From positions 1-64,000 of the forward strand of contig SFDT01000002.1 in NCBI GenBank assembly GCA_004558115.1: a DNA stretch of 64,000 bases, read 5' to 3'. The DNA comes from Clostridiales bacterium (lineage in GTDB: Bacteria; Bacillota; Clostridia; Oscillospirales; Oscillospiraceae). Below the pieces are notes generated by a model. The model was not told where the DNA came from, did no database searches, and saw nothing but the letters and a program-made list of their open reading frames with translations. Positions within the stretch are counted from its first letter, which is position 1, and each line of letters opens with the position of its first letter. Positions 33,150 to 42,205 of this stretch are shown here, in pieces. Both the position numbers and the translations under genes were made by a program.

Positions 33150-36100
33150 ATGAGAAGACACGGATTGAAAAAGGGCCTGTCCCTGCTGCTGGTCTTTTGC
33201 ATGATCCTGAGCCTGCTGCCCATGACGGCACTGGCGGAGGAGATCAGCGAGCCCAGCGCCGCCGTGGAGGAACAGTCCCCCGCATCCGGCGATACAACGG
33301 CCGTGGATACCGGCGAAGATCAGCAGGATGAGGCCGGCACCGGTGAAGCCAGCGAAGCTGGCACCGGCGAGGCTGGCACCGGCGAGGCTGGCACCGGCGA
33401 GGCCGCTGAGGCTGGCACCGGCGAGACCGGCGAAGCTGGCACCGGCGAGGAAAGCAAGAGCACAATCGATAAGATCACGGATATTCTGGGCGATTTCCTG
33501 GGCACGATCTCCGGTGAAAAATCGGAGGAAGAGGCCGCACAGGATGAAGCCAATGCCAAGGCCGCGGAATTGGCCCTTTCCAAGGCTGCCGCCGAGGAGG
33601 CCGCCGCGCAGCAGGCCGCGGAAGAGGCTGCCGCCAAGGCTGCTGCCGAACAGCTGGAAGCTGAGCTGGAAGCGGTGCTGACGGTGGAGGCAACGAAAGA
33701 AGCCCGCGATACCAGCGATGATGATTTCTATAAGGTCGTCCATCTGGACGCCGGCCGTAAGTATTTCAGCGTGGACAGCATCAAGGCCATCATTGACACC
33801 ATGGCTGATGCCGGCTATAACCAGCTGGAGCTGTACCTGTCTGACAACCAGGGCTTCCGCTTTGCCCTGGATGACATGACCATCACGACCTCTTACGACA
33901 CCTATGATTTGAGCGAGTCTCTCGGTGACGGCTATTCCGACGGCAGCAAGTATCCCGACGGCAGCGACAAGTATCTGACGCAGGACGAGATGGATACCAT
34001 CATCGATTACGCCAAGAAGAACCACATTGAGATCGTGCCCTGCATCAACACCCCGGGCCACATGGGCGCCATTCTGGAGAAGTTCTCTGATTTCCGTTAC
34101 AGCGGTTCCAAGAGCTCCATCGATCTGGAGAATCCGGAGGCTGTGGCTTTTGCCCTGGCCATTGTGAAGAAGTATGCCGATTACTTTGCCGGTAAGGGCT
34201 GCGACTTCTTCAATATCGGCGCGGATGAGTATGCCAATGACCTGTCTTCCACCATGGGCTTTGAGCGCCTGTATACCGCTGGCAAATACCAGCGCTTTGT
34301 GGACTATTTGAACGCCGCCGCCCAGATCGTTATCAACGAGGGCATGACCCCCCGCGCCTTCAACGACGGCATCTATTATAAGAATGACACCTCTTACAGC
34401 ATCAACAAGGCCATCCAGGTCTGCTATTGGTCTGCCCAGTGGATCGGCTACAACGTAGCCGATGCGGATATCATCAGCCAGAAGGGCCATACGATGATCA
34501 ACACCAATGGTTCCTACTACTGGGTGCTGGGCAACAGTAGCTGGCAGTGCAGCGCTGAGAAAGCGGCGGGCTTTGACTATACCCTTTTCTCCGGCGATAA
34601 GACCATTTCCACCGCGAAGGGCGCTATGTTCTGCATCTGGTGCGACGTGGGCAATGCGGCTAGCCAGGAGTCTGTTGTCTCCGCCACCGCGGATGTGATC
34701 ACGGCCTTTGGTTCCGCGCTGCCGGTCGCTGACAGCGGAAACGGCACGGCGGAGTATCCCTATGACATGACGGACGCGAAAAACGCGGATGTCCTGGTGG
34801 GTCTGAAGCTGGGCGAGTCCTGCTACCTCACCATGGGCGCAGAAGTGGTTTGGAAGACCAGTGACCCGAGTGTGCTTCAGATTGAGGCTTATGAGGTGAA
34901 TACACTGACAGCGAACTACTATGCGCAGCCCGGCGAGATGGATGGGGACACAGAGGATGATGGTGTGACCGCCACCACCGTAAAGGTGACGGCGACCGGC
35001 ATCGGCGAAGCTACCCTGTACGCTGGCACGGAGGCCTTTGACAGCTCTGTGGAGCCAGAGAAGGAAAAGACGATCACCGTAACCGTAGGAAAGACAGCTA
35101 TTGAAACTGTCGACAATGCCAATTACGCCGGTGCGTATACAACGGAAGACCCCCACATTGCCACAGTTCAGGTGACTGGTACGAATAGCACGGAACCGAC
35201 CGTGACTTATACGCGGGCTTCTGTTAGATGTAGTGCGCTTATCAGCGGTGACAACGATAACTGGACGGCTGCCAACAATTATTATTATACGCCTGATGGA
35301 ACGAATTACTATCCGGTATATGCAAAGAGAAGCAGGGAATGGAGCTGGAGCAGTTTTGCTTATGTTTACACCTACACCTGGGGATACTCCACGACAAGCT
35401 CTGCTGACAATGTGACGCAAATCGGCACCCAGAGTACCACGAACACCAGCACTACCCCCAACATCACCGTTTACACCAAGTCCGGCACGGATGGGACTCC
35501 TGCCTCCACCATCATCACGTTCACAGGCGTGAGCGTCGGCACCACCTATGTCACCATCGGCGATACGAAATATACCATCGAGGTTAAGCCCGTGGACTTG
35601 AGCAATGTCACGCCCCTGACCGTGGAGTTCTGGATCACCAATAGACAGGTAGATGCAACGGTGAATGGCAGAAGCGCACAGTCCATGTCTATTGCCGCGA
35701 CGGAAACCAATATTTACAGTGCAAACGGCGTGCTGTTCAGCAGCCTGGTCCCCGCCACTGGTACGCAGGACGGCAACCCCATGGTTTTCTGGAAGGGTAC
35801 CCGGCTGGCATCTAACAACACACAGACTACCGGCGGTGGTGTGGACAAAACAAACGCCGGTACGGATTTTGCGTACATCCGGTATTGGGAGGATGGCAAA
35901 GGCGGCTATTGCTGGGCGTATTCCGCTGACCGTGTGACCTGGACCAATGTGGCCAGCGGTGACCAGATCGTGGCCTACTATCTCCAAAAGACAGAGGTCA
36001 CCGATGAGATCACGACACAGGTGGTGGACTGGGGAGTTGTTCCCAGCACTAGCTATAATTCCGATAGCTTTGTCCTGGTTGACTTTGCCGTAAAGTACGA

Positions 36101-38078
36101 ATCCGGTGAATTGACCCCCAGCAGCTTCCCAGTCAGCGGCAAGACAATGGCTTTCCATTGTGCTTCTGGTGATGCAACGGTTGGTTATATCGGGGATAGC
36201 ACGTGGTGGTATAATCGCTATCGTAACATTGGCCTGATCCGTGCCGAGGAGACTAGGGATTACGAAGTGTACATGATCACCGTCACACCTACCAATGACA
36301 GAAATACTAAGCAGGTGGCTGGCAACGCCAATACCGCAACCAGCTATACCTATGGTGGTACGGAAAAGGTCATTTGGGTGGATGATGAGGCCAATCTCGG
36401 TGACTTCGCGGATGAGAGCCTGCATTATACCAGCATTTCCGGCGACATCAGCTATTCCGTGGGCGGCGACCCCATCGTACCCGGACTGGAGATTTTCAAC
36501 CGGCACGGTATGCTGGTTACCTACTATGTCCGCGCCAAGGTGACGCCGGATTCTCTGGCGGTCCATTATATTGACCAGACGGCAAACCAGGAATTCTACT
36601 CCTACAACATCGCGGTGGAGTCCGGCACGCTCTTTAATGAGAACATTGGTCTGGCAAATCCCTGGAAGGGCAACCTGGCCAACGGCTCCGTGACCAACCT
36701 CCAGAACAAAACGCAGACCGTTTCCGCGGACCTGTCCACCATGCCCGCCATCGGCGCCCAGTACCGGTATAGTGATTATACCTGTGTTCAGGTTGAGCGC
36801 AGCGAGGATGGTAAGGATGTGTACCTGTACTATACCTTTAAGAATACCCACTCCTTTGTGGTCGATTTCGGCCTGCCGCTGAATATCAGGAAAGAGGACC
36901 TGAATATCGCTGGTAACTGGACCAGCGCCTCCATTGCAGGTGCGAAATATGGAACAGCAACAACGGACTCGGTAACTGGTATTACCTATACACCGACACA
37001 GGTTCTGAAGGGTGTTGAAACGCTGCAACTGACCTTAACGGACGATGATGGAAGCGCAGCAACGCACACGATTTACATCTATCCCGCCACCACAGTGTAT
37101 TACGAAGAAGGCTTCATGACCTTCAGTGGATTCTCTGGCGGCAGCAAGGGCACCGGAACGCAGGCTACCGAAGCCGTTGGCGCCCAAACGAGAAACGTCT
37201 ATGGCTATGACCCCGCTTATGTCGGAACCGCACATGATAGCCAGGCTACTAGCACTAAGGTAGACAGCACCGCCTCCTTCTCCTTCACCGGCACGGGCGT
37301 GGACATCTATGCCAATTGCAGCACGAATACCGGCACGGTGCTGATCACCGTGAAGAAGGGCAAAGATGTTGTCAAGATGCTGACGGTGGATACCCACATG
37401 CAGGAGGGTACGACCCCTGTTACCGGCAGCAACAAGCAGGCGGTTGAAGCCAAGAACGTTCCCATTGCCAGCATCGACGGTCTGCCGTATGACAGCTACT
37501 CCGTGACGATCAAGCACGTTGCCTCCAAGCTCGGCGCGAATAAGTCTGTGTACCTGGATGGCTTCCGCGTCCATGGCACTCTTGGCCCGACGCACGATGC
37601 CTATAAGGAGGACGGCGAGAATTCCCCCAAGATCGTGGAGCTCCGTGACCTGGTCCTGAAAGTGCAGCTGAACGCTGACACAAGCAGCAGCGATTTGGCC
37701 GCGTACAGAGAGCAGTTGAAGAATCTTGCGGATAGCCAGATTTATAGAGCGGCTGTGATCAGCACTGGCATCTCTGGTGTTGAGCAGGCTGCTGCGGATA
37801 CGGCCAGTGTCAAGGATTTGGTAGACAACGGACCCAAGAACGAGGTCTATCTGGCTCCCGGTGAAACGCTGGTGTTTACCATTGACCGGGCTGCCCAGGT
37901 CGGCGTGAAGTGCCTGAACGGCGACAGTGGAAAGATTGAGAGCACAGGCGGTACTGATACTACCGTCACCGCCCAGACGGATATGTTCTATGCGGTCGCG
38001 GCAGGTACTGTGACGATCACCAATAATGGCAGCGGCACGCTGGCTGTCACCGAACTGAAGTTCACGTCCAATACTTAA
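33150..38078 (+). CDS. Large secreted GH20 (beta-hexosaminidase-like) protein
   Basis: A 1642-residue exported protein. The signal peptide (about 1-30) ends in PMTALAEE. A low-complexity zone with six AGTGE units (DNA 33330-33450) is followed by an Ala/Glu-rich coiled coil (about 125-180). Residues about 190-530 form a GH20 barrel: HLDAGRKYFSVDSIKAIIDT, NTPGHMG with His304, and GADEYAND with the catalytic pair Asp359-Glu360. GH20 enzymes release terminal N-acetylhexosamine or related units from glycans or mucins. The remaining 1100 residues are beta-rich Ig-like or carbohydrate-binding modules. No SLH repeat or LPXTG anchor is visible. GAGGAGG precedes ATG 33150. Mucin or wall glycan as target is inference. 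Confidence 0.85.
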   Translation: MRRHGLKKGLSLLLVFCMILSLLPMTALAEEISEPSAAVEEQSPASGDTTAVDTGEDQQDEAGTGEASEAGTGEAGTGEAGTGEAAEAGTGETGEAGTGEESKSTIDKITDILGDFLGTISGEKSEEEAAQDEANAKAAELALSKAAAEEAAAQQAAEEAAAKAAAEQLEAELEAVLTVEATKEARDTSDDDFYKVVHLDAGRKYFSVDSIKAIIDTMADAGYNQLELYLSDNQGFRFALDDMTITTSYDTYDLSESLGDGYSDGSKYPDGSDKYLTQDEMDTIIDYAKKNHIEIVPCINTPGHMGAILEKFSDFRYSGSKSSIDLENPEAVAFALAIVKKYADYFAGKGCDFFNIGADEYANDLSSTMGFERLYTAGKYQRFVDYLNAAAQIVINEGMTPRAFNDGIYYKNDTSYSINKAIQVCYWSAQWIGYNVADADIISQKGHTMINTNGSYYWVLGNSSWQCSAEKAAGFDYTLFSGDKTISTAKGAMFCIWCDVGNAASQESVVSATADVITAFGSALPVADSGNGTAEYPYDMTDAKNADVLVGLKLGESCYLTMGAEVVWKTSDPSVLQIEAYEVNTLTANYYAQPGEMDGDTEDDGVTATTVKVTATGIGEATLYAGTEAFDSSVEPEKEKTITVTVGKTAIETVDNANYAGAYTTEDPHIATVQVTGTNSTEPTVTYTRASVRCSALISGDNDNWTAANNYYYTPDGTNYYPVYAKRSREWSWSSFAYVYTYTWGYSTTSSADNVTQIGTQSTTNTSTTPNITVYTKSGTDGTPASTIITFTGVSVGTTYVTIGDTKYTIEVKPVDLSNVTPLTVEFWITNRQVDATVNGRSAQSMSIAATETNIYSANGVLFSSLVPATGTQDGNPMVFWKGTRLASNNTQTTGGGVDKTNAGTDFAYIRYWEDGKGGYCWAYSADRVTWTNVASGDQIVAYYLQKTEVTDEITTQVVDWGVVPSTSYNSDSFVLVDFAVKYESGELTPSSFPVSGKTMAFHCASGDATVGYIGDSTWWYNRYRNIGLIRAEETRDYEVYMITVTPTNDRNTKQVAGNANTATSYTYGGTEKVIWVDDEANLGDFADESLHYTSISGDISYSVGGDPIVPGLEIFNRHGMLVTYYVRAKVTPDSLAVHYIDQTANQEFYSYNIAVESGTLFNENIGLANPWKGNLANGSVTNLQNKTQTVSADLSTMPAIGAQYRYSDYTCVQVERSEDGKDVYLYYTFKNTHSFVVDFGLPLNIRKEDLNIAGNWTSASIAGAKYGTATTDSVTGITYTPTQVLKGVETLQLTLTDDDGSAATHTIYIYPATTVYYEEGFMTFSGFSGGSKGTGTQATEAVGAQTRNVYGYDPAYVGTAHDSQATSTKVDSTASFSFTGTGVDIYANCSTNTGTVLITVKKGKDVVKMLTVDTHMQEGTTPVTGSNKQAVEAKNVPIASIDGLPYDSYSVTIKHVASKLGANKSVYLDGFRVHGTLGPTHDAYKEDGENSPKIVELRDLVLKVQLNADTSSSDLAAYREQLKNLADSQIYRAAVISTGISGVEQAAADTASVKDLVDNGPKNEVYLAPGETLVFTIDRAAQVGVKCLNGDSGKIESTGGTDTTVTAQTDMFYAVAAGTVTITNNGSGTLAVTELKFTSNT
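33330..33450 (+). repeat. Tandem 15-base repeats coding for AGTGE
   Basis: Six near-identical units of GCTGGCACCGGCGAG, some separated by short variants (GCCGCTGAG, ACCGGCGAA), lie inside the GH20 gene. They encode an acidic, flexible spacer after the signal peptide. Such repeats readily gain or lose units by slippage. Confidence 0.85.
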
Positions 38079-38098
38079 TTACCACACATCACGCAAAA

Positions 38099-38134
38099 CC
38101 GCCCCGCCGTGGGATTCCACGGCGGGGCGGTCTT
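38099..38134 (+). terminator. GH20 gene terminator
   Basis: CCGCCCCGCCGTGG (38099-38112) pairs perfectly with 38117-38130 around GATT, followed by TCTTTT. Confidence 0.88.
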
Positions 38135-38143
38135 TTGTTTTTC

Positions 38144-39298
38144 CTACATTTCCCGGTAAACCCGGGGCACCCGGGGACGGATGTTGCAGGTGATGGCGCT
38201 GGGCCCCAGACCCAGGGGCTTGTACAGCCACTGGCAGGGCACCGCTCTGTCGCCGCTGCCTCCCAGGAGCAGCACCTCGTCTCCCTCGGTGACGCCCGGG
38301 CAGTCGGTGATGTCCACCATGAACATGTCCATGCACACCCTGCCCACCACGGGGCAGACCTGGCCCCGGATGCGGACCCGGCCCAGGTTGGTCAGCTGCC
38401 GCAGGTAGCCGTCGGCGTCTCCGGCGGAAACCACCGCCAGCAGCGTGTCCCGCTGGGTGACGGCCTGGCGGCTGTAACTGACCGCCGTCCCGGCGGGGGC
38501 GGGGCGCACCATGGCCACCCGGGCTTTCCAGGTCATGACCGGCCGGAATTCCACGGGCCGCAGCATGGCGGTGTCCGGCAAAAGGCCGTAGAGCACAGTG
38601 CCCACCCGGCACATATCCAGGGCGTATTCCGGGGAATTCACCGTGGCGGGGGAGTTGCAGCAGTGGCGCAGGCCCAGCTGGATGCCCCGCTCCTCCAGCG
38701 CCCGGCACAGGCGCAGGAAGCGGTCAAATTGGGCCTGGGTATAGGCGTCATCCTCCGGCTCATGGCTGTAAGAGCTGGAAAAGTGGGTGAAAATACCGCT
38801 CACCCGCAGCCCCGGCGTCCGGTATGCCGACGCCGCGTCCTCCACAGCGGCGGAAAAGGCGTCTCCGCAGCACAGGTAGCCGATGCGGGTCATGCCGGTA
38901 TCCAGCTTCAGGTGGCAGGGGACGGTGACGCCGGCCTCCGCAGCGCAGGCGGCCAGCCGGGCGGTGTATGCGGGCGAGAGCAGCGTTTGGGTGATGTTTT
39001 CCGCTGCCAGCAGCGGTGCCGCCTCCGGCGGCGTGTGCCCCAGGATGAGGATCTCCTGGCGAATACCCGCTTGCCGCAACTCCAGCGCCTCGGACAGGCA
39101 GGCTACCCCGATCCAATCCTCCGGGAACAGCCGCTCCAGGACGCGGGCCGTGGGAACGGCGCCGTGGCCGTAAGCGTTGGCTTTCAGAATATTCATCAGG
39201 CGGCAGCCGGGCGGGAGCAGCTGGTGCAGTGTGCGGCAATTGGCGGCCAGGGCATCCAGATCGATCTCCACCCAGCAGCGGCTAGTGGTCAGGTCCAT
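38144..39298 (-). CDS. alr: Alanine racemase-family PLP enzyme
   Basis: A 384-residue fold-type III PLP enzyme that interconverts L- and D-alanine for cell-wall synthesis or amino-acid use. The PLP lysine is Lys39 in NILKANAYGHG. The catalytic tyrosine region is GTAVSYSRQAVT. Other family motifs are KLDTGMTRIGY, the CRVGTVLYGLLP PLP-phosphate contact and GRVCMDMFMVDIT. AAAGGAG lies before ATG 39298. Its position in a leftward group with an NhaC antiporter and a PLP gamma-lyase is not the usual alr context, so it may be a catabolic or substrate-variant racemase and not the sole wall enzyme. Confidence 0.9.
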   Translation of the reverse strand: MDLTTSRCWVEIDLDALAANCRTLHQLLPPGCRLMNILKANAYGHGAVPTARVLERLFPEDWIGVACLSEALELRQAGIRQEILILGHTPPEAAPLLAAENITQTLLSPAYTARLAACAAEAGVTVPCHLKLDTGMTRIGYLCCGDAFSAAVEDAASAYRTPGLRVSGIFTHFSSSYSHEPEDDAYTQAQFDRFLRLCRALEERGIQLGLRHCCNSPATVNSPEYALDMCRVGTVLYGLLPDTAMLRPVEFRPVMTWKARVAMVRPAPAGTAVSYSRQAVTQRDTLLAVVSAGDADGYLRQLTNLGRVRIRGQVCPVVGRVCMDMFMVDITDCPGVTEGDEVLLLGGSGDRAVPCQWLYKPLGLGPSAITCNIRPRVPRVYREM

Positions 39299-39326
39299 GA
39301 GAAAGCTCCTTTCTTCCGAATATGGC

Positions 39327-39364
39327 AGCTGCCGGCCAACCACTGTTGTGGCGGCCGGCAGCTG
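39327..39364. terminator. Hairpin between nhaC and alr
   Basis: CAGCTGCCGGCC (39327-39338) pairs with GGCCGGCAGCTG (39353-39364), with an inner CCAC/GTGG pairing. There is no good T-tract on the minus strand, so it may weaken transcription into alr without ending it. Confidence 0.5.
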
Positions 39365-39393
39365 TCGAGGGGTGAGAAGAGAGAGGTGGATGT

Positions 39394-40758
39394 TTACTTC
39401 AGAGCGATGACTTCGTCGTTTTCGTCGTACATCTTGATGCCTTCCTTCTCCTCCTTGGTCTTCAGCAGGCCAAACTGGATGGTGCAGATGGCAACGATAG
39501 CCAGGATGAAGCAGTAGAAGTTGGCACCGATGACAGAGAAGGGAGACAGGCCGGTCAGAGAGATGCACAGCAGGACCTGGCCGCCGTGGGGGATGATACC
39601 CTGAACGACGCAGGAGAAGATGTCCAGCAGGGAGGCAACGCGCTTAGGAGCCACGTTGTGGTCGGCAACCACCTTGCGGACCAGGGGAGCGGCCATCATG
39701 ATGGCGATGGTGTTGTTGGCCATAGCAGCGTCAAACACAGACACCATGCCGGCAGTCATGTACTCAGCGCCCTTGCGGGACTTGACACTGGCGTGCATTT
39801 TCTTTACCAGCCAGTCAACGGCGCCCAATTCCTCCGCGACACCGCCGACGCCGCGCAGCAGCAGGGCGATCAGGCAGATGTCATACATGCCGCTCATGCC
39901 GCTGCCCATGGCCTGGGCAAAACCGGGGACATCGAAGGAACCGGTGCCGAAGCCGATGGCACCAGCCACACCGATACCAGCCAGCAGCAGAACGAACACG
40001 TTGCAGCCGGTCAGAGCGAATACCAGGATGAAGATGTAGGGAACGACCTTAATAATGTCATAGGTGAAGTCACCGGTCAGTTCGGCGGCGCTGCCCACGA
40101 TGGTGTAGACGATCATGGCCAGAACAGCGGCGACAGCGGCAATGAGGCCGTTCATCTTGAACTTGTCCCGCATCTCGCAGCCGCAGCCGCGGGTGGCGGC
40201 GATGGTGGTGTCGGAGATCATGGACAGGTTGTCGCCGAACATGGCGCCGCCCAGGACGGTGCCGATGGCGAAAGCCATGTTCAGGTTCGCACTTTCAGCA
40301 ACGGCCACGGCGATGGGGCCCACAGCGGAAATGGTGCCCATGGAAGTGCCCATAGCGGTGGCCATGAACGCAGAGATCAGGAACAGGCCGGCAAACAGGA
40401 ACTGGGTGGGAACGAGGCTCAGGCCCAGATTTGCGGTGGCCTGCACGCCGCCCATAGCCTTGGCAACACCGGAGAAAGCGCCGGCCAGCAGGAAGACCAT
40501 GATCATGATCATGGTGCCCTGGTTGCTCATGCCCTTGCAGAAGGTGTCCATCCGGAATTCCAGACTGCGTTCCTTGCCGCCCATGACCATGCACACCAGC
40601 AGGGCGCCCACCAGAGCGGCCATACGGGGGATCTGCTTGAAGGAGTCACCGCCATAGCCCATGGCGGTAAAGATCAGGCCGCCGCCCAGGTAGATGGCCA
40701 GGAATGTCAGCAGGGGTAAAAAGCCTTTCCAACCGTAATCTTTTTTCTTGTTTTCCAC
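39394..40758 (-). CDS. NhaC-family Na+/H+ antiporter
   Basis: A 454-residue membrane protein with about 11-12 helices, matching the NhaC family of sodium/proton antiporters. Some members exchange organic acids. Seen are GAMFGDNLSMISDTTIAATRGC, a strongly conserved NhaC block, and the polar loops around EELGAVDWLVKKMHASV and FDAAMANNTIAIMM. GTG 40758 is preferred because AAAGGAAG lies nine bases upstream of it, while the ATG at 40782 overlaps that same site. It lies between alr and the gamma-lyase gene on the leftward strand. A role in moving an amino or hydroxy acid with sodium is possible but unproven. Confidence 0.88.
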   Translation of the reverse strand: MENKKKDYGWKGFLPLLTFLAIYLGGGLIFTAMGYGGDSFKQIPRMAALVGALLVCMVMGGKERSLEFRMDTFCKGMSNQGTMIMIMVFLLAGAFSGVAKAMGGVQATANLGLSLVPTQFLFAGLFLISAFMATAMGTSMGTISAVGPIAVAVAESANLNMAFAIGTVLGGAMFGDNLSMISDTTIAATRGCGCEMRDKFKMNGLIAAVAAVLAMIVYTIVGSAAELTGDFTYDIIKVVPYIFILVFALTGCNVFVLLLAGIGVAGAIGFGTGSFDVPGFAQAMGSGMSGMYDICLIALLLRGVGGVAEELGAVDWLVKKMHASVKSRKGAEYMTAGMVSVFDAAMANNTIAIMMAAPLVRKVVADHNVAPKRVASLLDIFSCVVQGIIPHGGQVLLCISLTGLSPFSVIGANFYCFILAIVAICTIQFGLLKTKEEKEGIKMYDENDEVIALK

Positions 40759-40827
40759 GGATATTCGCTTCCTTTCTCTCATATAAATCCAAGAGCCTAC
40801 AGGGGACGTCTGCGGGGGGAACGAGGG

Positions 40828-42051
40828 TCAGATCTTGGCAAACGCCTGCTCGAAGTCGTTGATGAGGTCCTTGGCGGACTCCAGGCCGACAGACAGGCGG
40901 ACCAAACCATCGGTGATGCCGGCAGCCAGACGGTCAGCGGGGGAGACACCGGCGTGGGTCATGCTGGCGGGGTGCTCAATGAGGGTATCGGGATCGCCCA
41001 GAGAAACGGCGATGGCGGGGATGGTCAGGTTGTTCAGCAGCTTCTTGCCAGCCTCAAAGCTGCTCAGGCCCTTCACATCGTCCTTCAGCTCGAAGCTCAG
41101 AATGCCGCCAAAGAGGCCGTTTTCCATCTGCTTGCAGGCCAGCTCATGGCTGGGGCTGCTCTCCAGGCCGGGATAATAGACGGCCTTAACGTAAGGATTG
41201 GTCTCCAGGTACTTGGCGATGGCCATGGCGTTCTGGCAGTGGCGCTCCACGCGCAGAGCCAGGGTCTTCATGCCGCGCAGGACCAGGTAGCTGTTGAAGG
41301 GAGCGGGCGGGCAGCCGTTGATCTTGGTCATGCAGTTCATGCGGATCTGGTTCATATCGGCGGCGGTGCCCACCACAACGCCGCCCAGGGCGTCACCGTG
41401 GCCGTTGATGTACTTGGTGATGGAGTGCAGGACGATGTCAGCGCCCAGCTTCAGCACATACTGGATGGGAGGCGGTGCGAAGGTGCCGTCCACCACCACA
41501 CGGATGTCGGGGCCGGCAACGGCCTTGACAGCCGCTACGTCGGTGACCTTGATCATGGGGTTGTTGGGAGTCTCGAAATAGATGATCTTGGTGTTGGGCT
41601 TGATGGCCGCTTTCAGAGCCTCCAGATCAGAGGTATCCACACGGGAGACCTCAATGCCCAGGTCAGGCAGGTTGGTGGTGGCCACATAGTTGGTGCCGCC
41701 GTAAACGGAGTTATCAAAAATAATATGGTCGCCGGTCTTCAGGAAGGCCAGCAGCACAGAACCCACGGCGCCCATGCCGGAGGCGGTGGCCACGGCGTCC
41801 TCGCCGCCTTCCATAGCTGCGCATTTCAGCTCAAAGGCCCGGGTAGTGGGGTTGCCGCTGCGGGAATAGACGGGATGATAGCCGGGGATCTGCTTGGCAA
41901 ACTTGGCAGCGCCTTCTTCCACGGTATCAAAGCAGAAAGTGGAGGTCTGGTAAATGGGAGTAGCCAGCGCACCGTAAGCACTGTCCGGACCCTGGCCCGC
42001 ATGGATGATCATAGTCTCGAAATCAACAGCGTTCAAATCGATCTTGCTCAT
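40828..42051 (-). CDS. PLP-dependent trans-sulfuration enzyme (methionine gamma-lyase-like)
   Basis: A 407-residue enzyme of the Cys/Met metabolism PLP family. The Schiff-base lysine is Lys213 in HSITKYINGHGD; PLP contacts include YSRSGNPT, SGMGAVGS and the aspartate in VVVDGTFAPP. The family splits or builds sulfur amino acids; methionine gamma-lyases release 2-oxobutyrate, ammonia and methanethiol. The active-site cysteine of classical methionine gamma-lyases (in Y-G-C-T) is glycine here (YGGT, Gly119), so cystathionine or another substrate is possible. Its promoter carries the same palindrome as the ilvC-like gene's promoter, suggesting joint control. AGGAGG precedes the ATG. Confidence 0.85.
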   Translation of the reverse strand: MSKIDLNAVDFETMIIHAGQGPDSAYGALATPIYQTSTFCFDTVEEGAAKFAKQIPGYHPVYSRSGNPTTRAFELKCAAMEGGEDAVATASGMGAVGSVLLAFLKTGDHIIFDNSVYGGTNYVATTNLPDLGIEVSRVDTSDLEALKAAIKPNTKIIYFETPNNPMIKVTDVAAVKAVAGPDIRVVVDGTFAPPPIQYVLKLGADIVLHSITKYINGHGDALGGVVVGTAADMNQIRMNCMTKINGCPPAPFNSYLVLRGMKTLALRVERHCQNAMAIAKYLETNPYVKAVYYPGLESSPSHELACKQMENGLFGGILSFELKDDVKGLSSFEAGKKLLNNLTIPAIAVSLGDPDTLIEHPASMTHAGVSPADRLAAGITDGLVRLSVGLESAKDLINDFEQAFAKI

Positions 42052-42080
42052 TTTAATTACCTCCTAAAAATTTAAAATAA

Positions 42081-42091
42081 CATCAGATGTC
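42081..42091. promoter_or_regulatory. Operator palindrome downstream of the gamma-lyase promoter
   Basis: ACATC-A-GATGT is a perfect 11-base palindrome continued by CTTACGTC. The same motif with CTTATGTC occurs at 46821-46839 near the ilvC-like promoter. It lies about 20 bases downstream of the -10 box, a typical repressor position. Best candidate binder: the FadR-type regulator at 45981. Confidence 0.6.
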
Positions 42092-42110
42092 TTACGTCTT
42101 ATTACCATCA

Positions 42111-42138
42111 GTTTAAAGCAGATGCCGTTTTTTGTCAA
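42111..42138 (-). promoter_or_regulatory. Promoter of the gamma-lyase gene
   Basis: On the minus strand a perfect TTGACA (42133-42138) and TAAACT (42111-42116) are spaced by about 16 bases. The operator palindrome follows at 42081-42091. Confidence 0.6.
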
Positions 42139-42205
42139 CTACGGGTACTGCCAAAGAAAAAACGGGGTTTTTGTATAAAAAATACACAAAACATACAATA
42201 GGAGG

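Noticed and set aside
33330..33450. Short tandem repeats considered as a CRISPR-like array
   Set aside because: Units are 15 bases, contiguous and in frame inside a coding region; there are no spacers and no cas genes.
32877..37028. Very long open frame on the minus strand opposite the radical SAM and GH20 genes
   Set aside because: It mirrors strong coding on the plus strand, has no ribosome-binding site, and its composition (His, Gly, Arg rich) is that of an antisense shadow in GC-rich DNA.
42139..42205. Small AAAAAC/GTTTTT hairpin downstream of the UxaA large-subunit gene
   Set aside because: Only six A-T-rich pairs; too weak to call as a terminator with confidence.
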